Source: Chitinophagaceae bacterium
GTDB taxonomy: Bacteria > Bacteroidota > Bacteroidia > Chitinophagales > Chitinophagaceae
Assembly (NCBI GenBank): GCA_947459295.1
Contig: CANHCY010000003.1
Coordinates: 32,371 to 96,370 of the forward strand
Direction: 5' to 3'
DNA: 64,000 nt
Positions 9,408-17,696 of this stretch are shown piece after piece. Under the pieces are notes generated by a model that was not told where the DNA came from, made no database searches, and saw only the letters and a list, made by a program, of their open reading frames with translations. The stretch's first letter is position 1. Each line of letters starts with the position of its first letter. Both the position numbers and the translations under genes were made by a program.

Positions 9408-10324
9408 TGCGCTATTTGTTAATCATCCTTTTTATGTCTGCATCTTCCTTAACTATGGCACAGCAAGAGTTTTCTATTTTTGAAGGCCCAGTACCTAATG
9501 CGCTGCCGTGTAATAAAGAAGAAGTGGTTAGCAAAAATGCTACTGGTAAAACGGTAATTGCAAATGTTACAAACCCGTCGGTTACGGTGTTTAAGCCAGC
9601 TAAACAAGATCCGAGTAAAACGGCTTTAATTGTGTGTCCTGGCGGAGGTTATGCGAGACTTGCTACCGGACATGAAGGGACTGAAGTAGCAGAGGCGTTT
9701 AATAAAATAGGTATTACTGTTTTTGTTTTAAAGTACCGTTTACCTTTTGATAGTTGCATGACTAATAAAGAAATGGTACCACTTCAAGATTTACAACAAA
9801 CCATCAAATTAGTTAGAGATCAATCTGCAAGTTTTGATATTAATCCTAATATGCTTGGTGTGCTTGGATTTTCGGCAGGCGGGCATTTAGCGAGCACGGG
9901 TATTACAAAATTCTCCGAGTCTTATATCGAAAATACGAGCCTTACAAATTTACGACCTGACTTTGGTATACTTGTGTATCCTGTTATTAGCATGGACTCC
10001 ACTATATGTCATAAGGGCTCGAGGGATAATTTGTTGGGCAAAAAAGCGGCTGCTGCAAAAATCAAATTGTTTTCATCGGAGCTTCAAGTAACTGCTCAAA
10101 CGCCGCCTACTTTTTTAGTGCACGCTTCTGATGATAAATCGGTTCCTGTCGAAAATAGTATTCGATTTTATCAGGCCCTCTTAAAAAATAATGTAAAAAC
10201 GGAAATGCACATTTATCAAAATGGTGGTCATGGGTTTGGTTTACAAAACGCCACAACATCCGATAGTTGGTTTGATAGGGTTGCCGCTTGGGTGCAAGTC
10301 AATAAAATGATTGTAGGAAAATAA
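9407..10324 (+). CDS. Secreted alpha/beta hydrolase, acetylxylan-esterase-like
   Basis: Signal peptide MRYLLIILFMSASSLTMAQ; CPGGGYARLATGHEG; GFSAGGHLAS; HASDDKSVPVENS; NGGHGFG. ATG at 9407 overlaps the MFS stop (TAATG); the listed upstream extension to 9281 is antagonistic to the MFS frame. Confidence 0.87.
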   Translation: MRYLLIILFMSASSLTMAQQEFSIFEGPVPNALPCNKEEVVSKNATGKTVIANVTNPSVTVFKPAKQDPSKTALIVCPGGGYARLATGHEGTEVAEAFNKIGITVFVLKYRLPFDSCMTNKEMVPLQDLQQTIKLVRDQSASFDINPNMLGVLGFSAGGHLASTGITKFSESYIENTSLTNLRPDFGILVYPVISMDSTICHKGSRDNLLGKKAAAAKIKLFSSELQVTAQTPPTFLVHASDDKSVPVENSIRFYQALLKNNVKTEMHIYQNGGHGFGLQNATTSDSWFDRVAAWVQVNKMIVGK

Positions 10325-10325
10325 A

Positions 10326-10784
10326 TTATTGTTTCTGCTCCTTTTCCATATGTGCTAAAATTTGAAGGATCAATTTATTTTGATTTTCTAAATGCACTAA
10401 AATCGTTTCTATTTCTAGCTCTGCTTTTTTATTGATTAAGTAATCTTCTTCTGCCCTAATTTCTGAATGCTTCGATTGTAAATTTTGCCCAACCATAATA
10501 AGGGGCATCAAAAATATTTGAAGCATATTTGAAATAAATAACCAGAGTACAAACGCAGGGAATGGATCAAATCTCAAATGAGTAGGTGCTAAAGTATTCC
10601 AGCTTAACCAAATTGCTGTCCAGGCAAAAACAATCATAAAAAAACCCATGGATCCTACTTTTTTAGTGATCCAAAGTGCTAATCTATCTAGTTTAGTAAG
10701 TTTTTCTTTATGTCTAATGTTAGCATTTCTATAGGGTATATGGGATTCCTTCAATTGCTGAAGGCCAGGGTTTGCGTTTTTCAT
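10326..10784 (-). CDS. DUF1003-family membrane protein
   Basis: KKVGSMGFFMIVFAWTAIWLSWN...FDPFPAFVLWLFISNMLQIFLMPLIMVGQNLQSKHSEIRAEEDYLINKKAELEIE is the DUF1003 core. Confidence 0.85.
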   Translation of the reverse strand: MKNANPGLQQLKESHIPYRNANIRHKEKLTKLDRLALWITKKVGSMGFFMIVFAWTAIWLSWNTLAPTHLRFDPFPAFVLWLFISNMLQIFLMPLIMVGQNLQSKHSEIRAEEDYLINKKAELEIETILVHLENQNKLILQILAHMEKEQKQ

Positions 10785-10876
10785 AATACAGGCGTATTTA
10801 TGGGTAAAATTAGCTAATAACTGCTGTTATAGTGTTGGCTGACTTCTTTATCTTTAAGTACATTAAGATACTTGCT

Positions 10877-12139
10877 ATGTCACAATCCAATTCAAGACGT
10901 AAATTTTTACGCAGTACCGCTGCAATTGCTGCAGGAGTTACAATTATTCCAAGACAAGTTTTAGGTAGAGGTTTTATAGCCCCTAGTGATCAATTAACCA
11001 AAGGTATTATTGGCCTTGGGGGTATGGGTAGGGGTCATATAGGCCTTGCGGGTACCAGGGTGGTTGCATTATGTGATGTAGATCAAACGCATTTAGCAGC
11101 CGCAGCTAAAATGGTTGGCAGTGGTGTAAAAACAATGCTTGATTATCATGAACTCATTGCGATGCCAGAAGTTGATATCGTGCATATTGCAACGCCTCCA
11201 CACTGGCATGGGATTATGTCTATTGAAGCAGCTAAAGCGGGCAAAGATATTTGGTGTGAAAAACCAATGACAAGAACCATTGGTGAAGGTAAGCGTGTGG
11301 TAGAAGCAGTAAAACAACATGGTAGAATGTTTCGTTTAAATACTTGGTTCAGGTTTCAAGACGAATTTTATGGTATGAAAACAACCGTGAAGCCCATAAA
11401 AAAACTAGTAGAATCTGGCATGCTTGGTTGGCCATTAACAGTAACGGTTAGCAAGCATACAGGCTTTGACTGGAAGTTTTATTGGGTAGGAAAAACAGGA
11501 CTTGAAGCGCAGCCTGTTCCGCAAACATTAGATTATGACAGATGGCTAGGTCCTGCGCCCTATAAGCCTTATAACGCACACCGCGTGCATGGAACATTTA
11601 GAGGTTATTGGGATTATGATGGTGGTGGACTTGGAGATATGGGTCAGCACTATTTAGATCCTATTCAATATTTCTTAGGTAAAGATCATACCAGTCCAGT
11701 AAAAGTGGAAGTAGATGCAGATCAACAACATCCGGATGCTTGTGGTACGTTCAGAAAAATCATTTACACCTATGACGATGGTTGTAAAATTATATTAGAT
11801 GGTGAAGCCAAAGATGAATCGGTGGCATACATTGAAGGTCCAGAAGGCAAATTGTTTGCTGGTTTTAAATCAACCATTCCTAATTTAAAAGAAAAGTTAG
11901 CGTTGCTGCCAGACCCTGTTCCTCAAGTAACTGACTTTTTAGAATCCGTAAAATATAGAACACCATTTGCACTCAATGAGTCCAATGGGCATAGGTCTTG
12001 TACCATTATTAACCTGGGTAAAATTGCATTGCAGTTAGGACGCACATTAAATTTTAATCCTGAAACACAAGAATTTTTTGGTGATGACGAAGCCAATAAA
12101 ATGATTAACCCACCTATGCGTGCACCATGGGGTATCTAG
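10877..12139 (+). CDS. Gfo/Idh/MocA-family oxidoreductase, predicted Tat-exported
   Basis: Twin-arginine leader MSQSNSRRKFLRSTAAIAAG; Rossmann GIIGLGGMGRGHIGL; CEKPMTRTIGEGKRVVEAV; GGGLGDMGQHYLDP. ATG at 10877 chosen because it creates the Tat leader. Confidence 0.9.
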   Translation: MSQSNSRRKFLRSTAAIAAGVTIIPRQVLGRGFIAPSDQLTKGIIGLGGMGRGHIGLAGTRVVALCDVDQTHLAAAAKMVGSGVKTMLDYHELIAMPEVDIVHIATPPHWHGIMSIEAAKAGKDIWCEKPMTRTIGEGKRVVEAVKQHGRMFRLNTWFRFQDEFYGMKTTVKPIKKLVESGMLGWPLTVTVSKHTGFDWKFYWVGKTGLEAQPVPQTLDYDRWLGPAPYKPYNAHRVHGTFRGYWDYDGGGLGDMGQHYLDPIQYFLGKDHTSPVKVEVDADQQHPDACGTFRKIIYTYDDGCKIILDGEAKDESVAYIEGPEGKLFAGFKSTIPNLKEKLALLPDPVPQVTDFLESVKYRTPFALNESNGHRSCTIINLGKIALQLGRTLNFNPETQEFFGDDEANKMINPPMRAPWGI

Positions 12140-12168
12140 TATTTTAAATTATCGACAAATCAATCACC

Positions 12169-14292
12169 ATGAAAAAAATATTTTCAGCTTTTATTATAGC
12201 AGCCTTTTTTTTAGTTAGCAGTAGTAATTCATTTGCGCAAGGCAATGCTGCATCTGTAGCGGCAACCGTTGCAAAAATGCAGGCTTGGCAAAAAGCAGAC
12301 TGGGCATCGTTTTTTAATGTCTTTAATAGCACAGAAGCTGGTACTAATGCACCTCACGTAAAAGCGATGTATGAACTTGATGCTTATTTACATGCAGCTG
12401 CGACTGATAAAGACCTGTCTAATAAAGCAGCTAGTGTTGTAATTAGTGCGCTGGAGCAATTAAAAGATGTGCAAGAAAAAAATATTTTAGTGCGTTCTTA
12501 TTTAATTGAAAGACTTGGTTATGTAGGTTCTGATAAAGCTATTAAAATAATTGCAAGCTATATTGAGGTGCCAACATTTGCTGATGTAGCGGCTATGTCA
12601 CTTGCTACGCTTCATACAAAAAAATCATTAGCTGCACTAGATGCTGCTTTAACAAAAGCATCTGTTGCCACAAAGCCTGCCATAGAAGCAGCTATTAAGC
12701 ATTCAAACAGTGCGTTGCCCGCAATGCAGGCAGTTGCATTAACACCCGCTAAAGCAGTTCATCCCGCGCAGAGGTTGTTGGATTTGCAAGATCAAATGGA
12801 AGTTGCAAAAAGCCCAACGGCTCAAAAAGAAATTATTATAGAAGCTGGCAAAGTAAATAAACTAGGTGCGCTCATGTTTGCTGCTAAATACTTAGAAACG
12901 CCAGCGCTACAATCTGATGCAGCACTTGTAGTTGCTAAGTTAGCACTTGCCAATCCGGATTTTAAAGGTCCGATGGTAAGACCTGTTGTGCAAAAAGCAC
13001 TTGCTTTATTAAGAGGCGAGGATAGTGCTATTGTAGCTAATAAGTTAGCGTATCATATTAAGGCTATGCCCTATGATTATGGTTTCGAAAATTTATTTAA
13101 CGGAACAGATTTAACCGGATGGAAAGGCCTTGTTGCCAATCCTATTGCCCGCTCAAAAATGAGTGCGCAACAACTACAGGATGCACAATCCAAAGCAGAT
13201 GAAAAAATAAAGGCTGACTGGGTGGTGAAAGATGGTCTCCTTGTTTTTACAGGACATGGCGATAATTTATGTACGCAAAAACAGTTTGGCGATTTTGAAC
13301 TTTTTGTAGATTGGAAAATCACCGAAAAAGGAGATGCAGGCATTTATTTACGCGGCACACCACAAGTGCAAATTTGGGATACCAGTAGACGTGAAGTAGG
13401 CGCGCAGGTGGGTTCTGGTGGACTGTACAACAATCAAAAAAATGAGCGCCATCCAAAAGTGGTAGCAGATAATAAAATTGGTAGTTGGAACACTTTTCAC
13501 ATCATCATGCGCGGAGCGCAGGTAACGGTTTATTTAAATGGTGTGCTTGTAACAGATAAAGTGGTATTAGAAAATTATTGGGACCGCTCGCTTCCCATTT
13601 TTGTAAAAGAGCAAATTGAATTACAAGCGCATGGTACTTATGTTGCTTACCGTAATATTTATATTAGAGAGCTTCCTAGTAACGAGCCAACCAAACTTTC
13701 AGATTTGGAAAAGCAACAAGGGTTTAAGCAATTATTTGACGGGACCCATTTAGACAATTGGGTGGGCAATAAAGCCGGATATCTTTTGCAAGACGGGTCC
13801 ATTATGGTGAATCCAAAAAGTGCAGGCGGCGGAAATTTATATACCAAAGAGCAGTATTCCGATTTTGAATACCGTTTTGAGTTCCAGTTAACCCCTGGGG
13901 CAAATAATGGGCTTGGCATTCGAGCGCCACTAGAGGGTGATGCCGCTTATGTAGGTATGGAGCTACAAATACTGGATAATGATGCGGACATCTATAAGAA
14001 CTTGAAGCCTTACCAGTACCACGGCTCTATATATGGTGTTGTGCCGGCTAGAAGGGGCTTTCTAAAGCCTACCGGTGAGTGGAATGAGGAAGTTGTTGTG
14101 GTAAAGGGTACCCGTGTAAAAGTGATCTTAAATGGCGAAACCATTACGGATGCTGATATTAAAGAGGCTTCAATAAACGGAACGATGGACCATAACGAGC
14201 ATCCTGGATTAAAGCGAACTTCAGGTCATATTGGCTTTTTAGGCCATGGAGACGTGGTTCGTTTTAGAAATATCAGGATACTGCCCCTGTAA
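12169..14292 (+). CDS. Secreted protein with helical-repeat-like N-terminus and two DUF1080 (3-keto-disaccharide hydrolase) domains
   Basis: Signal peptide; two copies of the DUF1080 start motif (FENLFNGTDLTGWKG at about 13083; FKQLFDGTHLDNWVG at about 13723) and YSDFEYRFEFQLTPGANNGLGIRAP. Confidence 0.9.
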   Translation: MKKIFSAFIIAAFFLVSSSNSFAQGNAASVAATVAKMQAWQKADWASFFNVFNSTEAGTNAPHVKAMYELDAYLHAAATDKDLSNKAASVVISALEQLKDVQEKNILVRSYLIERLGYVGSDKAIKIIASYIEVPTFADVAAMSLATLHTKKSLAALDAALTKASVATKPAIEAAIKHSNSALPAMQAVALTPAKAVHPAQRLLDLQDQMEVAKSPTAQKEIIIEAGKVNKLGALMFAAKYLETPALQSDAALVVAKLALANPDFKGPMVRPVVQKALALLRGEDSAIVANKLAYHIKAMPYDYGFENLFNGTDLTGWKGLVANPIARSKMSAQQLQDAQSKADEKIKADWVVKDGLLVFTGHGDNLCTQKQFGDFELFVDWKITEKGDAGIYLRGTPQVQIWDTSRREVGAQVGSGGLYNNQKNERHPKVVADNKIGSWNTFHIIMRGAQVTVYLNGVLVTDKVVLENYWDRSLPIFVKEQIELQAHGTYVAYRNIYIRELPSNEPTKLSDLEKQQGFKQLFDGTHLDNWVGNKAGYLLQDGSIMVNPKSAGGGNLYTKEQYSDFEYRFEFQLTPGANNGLGIRAPLEGDAAYVGMELQILDNDADIYKNLKPYQYHGSIYGVVPARRGFLKPTGEWNEEVVVVKGTRVKVILNGETITDADIKEASINGTMDHNEHPGLKRTSGHIGFLGHGDVVRFRNIRILPL

Positions 14293-14314
14293 TTTCCCCT
14301 TATACCCTTGATTT

Positions 14315-14346
14315 ACCGGGAACGATTGCGTAGAAAAATAATCGTT
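14315..14346. promoter_or_regulatory. Candidate operator upstream of susC
   Basis: ACCGGGAACGATTGC (14315-14329) is identical to 21178-21192 in the lacI/GH28 divergent region. AACGATT (14321-14327) is inverted as AATCGTT (14340-14346). A further AACGATTGC lies at 14404-14412. Confidence 0.5.
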
Positions 14347-14426
14347 TTTGGCGTAAAGATTGTCTAGATGGGTGTAGCATTGGGCTACGATTTTTAATAT
14401 TTTAACGATTGCTAAATCAATTACGT

Positions 14427-17400
14427 ATGCGTATGAAAAGTGTATGCCTATACCTGTTATTATTGGTAGGGGTACTAAATTTACTTCCTATTCTTTCTAT
14501 TGCTCAAACCGGTAAGCTTGAAGTTAAAGGTAAAGTTACTTCTAACGACCTTCCTTTAGAAGGCGTAAGTGTTAGGGTTAAAGGTGGAAAAGAAGCGGGC
14601 ACTGTAACCGATAAAAATGGACAATTCAAAATTGTATTGCAAGATGGCAAAAGTAGTTTAACCTTTTCTTACGTAGGTTACACTGATCAAACAGTTGCCG
14701 TAAACAATAAATCTACCATCAATGTTTCACTCAATTCTACTGCTTCAGAAACAGAAGAAGTGGTGGTGATTGGATACCAAACGGTAAAACGTAAAAACGT
14801 ATTAGCATCTATTGCTAGTGTGAGTGCAAAAGATCTAAAAGATATTCCGGTTAACTCTGCTGCTGAAGCATTGAATGGTCGTTTAGCAGGTGTTACTGCA
14901 ACAACTGCCGAAGGTGCTCCGGATGCTGATGTTAGAGTGAGGGTAAGAGGTGGTATGTCAATTACCGGCGATAACTCTCCACTATATATTGTGGACGGGG
15001 TTCAGGTTGAAAATGGATTGTCAGCAATCGCGCCTCAAAATATTCAAAACATTGACGTTTTAAAAGATGCTGCTGCCACCGCTATTTATGGGGCACGTGG
15101 TGCGAATGGTGTAATCGTAATTACCACAAAAAGAGGTAAGCCTGGAAAATTACAAGTAAGCTACAATGGCTTTATTGGCGTAAAGCAACTTGCTAAAAAA
15201 CTAGGTGTTTTATCGCCTGCTGATTATGTTATGTATCAGTCAGAAAGATCTAGAGGATCAAGTACAGACAGTGCAACTTTTGTTAGAAATTTTGGTACCA
15301 CTTGGGATACCTTAAAAAATTATAACAATGTAAATGTTGTTGATTGGCAAGATGAAGTAATGGGACGTACAGGTATAGCGCAAACGCACAACATTACTGC
15401 TTCGGGTGGTGTTAAAAATTTAACTTACAATTTTGGATATACTAGAAACGATGATAAAGCTGTTATTTTAAATTCTACCTACAAAAGAGACTTATTAAAT
15501 TTAAGTGCAGATTATAAATTTAGCAAAAAATTAAAAGCAGCCTTAACAACTCGTTATACCCAAACAGAAGTGAATGGCGCTGGGGTATCTTCTGACCAAG
15601 GCTCTTCATTTTCAAGACTTCGTAACGCCGTTAAGTATAGACCTTTTTTATCTAGCAACCAAGATTTAGAAGATCCAGATCCATTAGCTGATCCAAACGT
15701 TGGTAATGGTCTTAACCTCATTAATCCAATTACACTTGCAGATGCTGAGTACAGAAGAAAGTCAACAGCAGTTGGAAATATTGCATTAAGTGTTACCTAC
15801 AACATTGCTAAAAACTTAACTTTTAAATCTACGGTTGGGTATGATCATTTTAAATTAATGGATAGACAATTTAGTGACTCAATTACACCATATTCAATGA
15901 TATCTGGATCAAGAAAGCCTATTGCGCAGCTTGATACAGCTATTCGTAGAACAATCACAAATTCTAACGTATTAACGTATTCTATTAATAAGTTCAAAGG
16001 CAAACATGATTTTGACTTTTTATTGGGACAAGAAACCTTTGACTATCGAACAGAGTCTTACACACAACTTGTAAGAGGTTTCGCAAATTTCATAACTCCA
16101 GATAATGCATTTGGAAGTTTAGCGAATGGAATTTCATTTACGGGTTATCCTCGTGTAAATAAAACGAGATATACCAATATGTCTTTCTTTAGTAGAATCA
16201 ATTATGCTTATGAAAACAAATATTATGTAACACTTAATGCGAGAGCAGATGGTGCTTCAAAATTTGCGCCAGGAAGACAGTGGGGTCTTTTCCCTTCTGG
16301 ATCTGTTGCATGGAGAGCTAAAAATGAAAATTTCTTAAAAGACAATTCGTTTATTTCTGATCTTAAATTCAGAGCTGGTTATGGTAATGTAGGTAACAAC
16401 CGTATTAACGATTATTTGTTTTTAACAACCTTCAGAAATGATGGAGGTTTATATTATGGGATTAATAACCAGCCTATCAATGCTTTTTATTCTGCTGGCC
16501 TTGTTAATGAAGCGCTTCAGTGGGAGTCGAACGAGAGTAGAAACTTTGGTATGGATTTGAGTATCTTAAATGATCGTATCACTTTCTCTTTAGACATATA
16601 TAATAACCAAGCGAAAAACTTGTTACTCAATGTGCCAATTGCATCAACCTATGGTTACAGTACGCAGTTGCAAAACATTGGTAAAACTTCTAACAGAGGT
16701 GTGGAACTGCAATTGGGTGCTTTAATTGCCAAAAAAAGAGATTTTACTTGGAACGCGAATTTCAATATTTCATTCAATACCAACCGTGTTGAAGCGTTGG
16801 GCCAAAATCAAAATTTATTTTTTCCAGCTGCAAGCTGGGGCGTTTCTGGTCAACCCACCGACTATATCGTAAGAATTGGAGATCCAGTAGGTGCGATGTG
16901 GGGACTTGTTAACGACGGGTTTTATACACTCAATGATTTTGAATACAATACCGCAACGGGTGTTTATACCTTAAGACCAGGCGTAGTAACTGCCTCTGGT
17001 GTTATTGGAACGGTGCAGCCAGGATCTATCAAGTTTAAAGATTTAGATGGCGATGGTGTGATTAATATGGATAAGGATAGAACCATCATTGGTAATCCAA
17101 CACCTAAGTTTACTGGCGGATTAGCACAGCAGTTTACCTACAAAAACTGGGACATGAGCTTATTCTTAAACTTTAGTTATGGCAATGATATATACAATGC
17201 TAATAAAGTTGAGTTCACCAATGGGTATACGCCAAATTCAAACATGTTAGATATTATGGCCAACCGTTGGAAAGTAGTAACACCACAGGGCCAAACCGCA
17301 CAGTGGGTAACTTCTACAGGTCAAGTAATGGGTATTGCACCAGGTGCATTACAGGCGTTAAATGCAAATGCAAATATTTGGCAGCCAATACGTTCGGCAG

Positions 17401-17678
17401 GTGCATTTTTCCCAAGTTCATGGGCAATTGAAGACGGTTCGTTTTTACGTGTCAACAACCTAACAGTGGGATATAGCTTGCCAGTTAAAAATTTAGTTAA
17501 GATGAAGATATCTAAATTAAGATTTTACTTCACGGCTAATAATTTAGCTGTATTTACAAAATACACAGGATATGATCCAGAAGTTAGTGTACGTAATAGC
17601 CCACTAACACCTGGCTTAGATTATTCTGCATATCCAAAAAGTCGCAGTTTTATTTTTGGTGTAAACGCTAACTTTTAA
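14427..17678 (+). CDS. SusC/RagA-family TonB-linked outer membrane protein
   Basis: CarboxypepD_reg-like N-domain (GKVTSNDLPLEGVSVRVKGGKEAGTVTDKNGQFKI), plug domain (IYGARGANGVIVITTKRGK), C-terminal barrel ending ANF. ATG at 14427 or 14433 more likely than TTG at 14409. Confidence 0.96.
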   Translation: MRMKSVCLYLLLLVGVLNLLPILSIAQTGKLEVKGKVTSNDLPLEGVSVRVKGGKEAGTVTDKNGQFKIVLQDGKSSLTFSYVGYTDQTVAVNNKSTINVSLNSTASETEEVVVIGYQTVKRKNVLASIASVSAKDLKDIPVNSAAEALNGRLAGVTATTAEGAPDADVRVRVRGGMSITGDNSPLYIVDGVQVENGLSAIAPQNIQNIDVLKDAAATAIYGARGANGVIVITTKRGKPGKLQVSYNGFIGVKQLAKKLGVLSPADYVMYQSERSRGSSTDSATFVRNFGTTWDTLKNYNNVNVVDWQDEVMGRTGIAQTHNITASGGVKNLTYNFGYTRNDDKAVILNSTYKRDLLNLSADYKFSKKLKAALTTRYTQTEVNGAGVSSDQGSSFSRLRNAVKYRPFLSSNQDLEDPDPLADPNVGNGLNLINPITLADAEYRRKSTAVGNIALSVTYNIAKNLTFKSTVGYDHFKLMDRQFSDSITPYSMISGSRKPIAQLDTAIRRTITNSNVLTYSINKFKGKHDFDFLLGQETFDYRTESYTQLVRGFANFITPDNAFGSLANGISFTGYPRVNKTRYTNMSFFSRINYAYENKYYVTLNARADGASKFAPGRQWGLFPSGSVAWRAKNENFLKDNSFISDLKFRAGYGNVGNNRINDYLFLTTFRNDGGLYYGINNQPINAFYSAGLVNEALQWESNESRNFGMDLSILNDRITFSLDIYNNQAKNLLLNVPIASTYGYSTQLQNIGKTSNRGVELQLGALIAKKRDFTWNANFNISFNTNRVEALGQNQNLFFPAASWGVSGQPTDYIVRIGDPVGAMWGLVNDGFYTLNDFEYNTATGVYTLRPGVVTASGVIGTVQPGSIKFKDLDGDGVINMDKDRTIIGNPTPKFTGGLAQQFTYKNWDMSLFLNFSYGNDIYNANKVEFTNGYTPNSNMLDIMANRWKVVTPQGQTAQWVTSTGQVMGIAPGALQALNANANIWQPIRSAGAFFPSSWAIEDGSFLRVNNLTVGYSLPVKNLVKMKISKLRFYFTANNLAVFTKYTGYDPEVSVRNSPLTPGLDYSAYPKSRSFIFGVNANF

Positions 17679-17696
17679 TTTTATAACACTACAGAT

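Noticed and set aside
17030-17090. DLDGDGVINMDKD calcium-binding-like (EF-hand-like) motif in SusC
   Set aside because: This motif is common in SusC-family barrels; not special to this locus.
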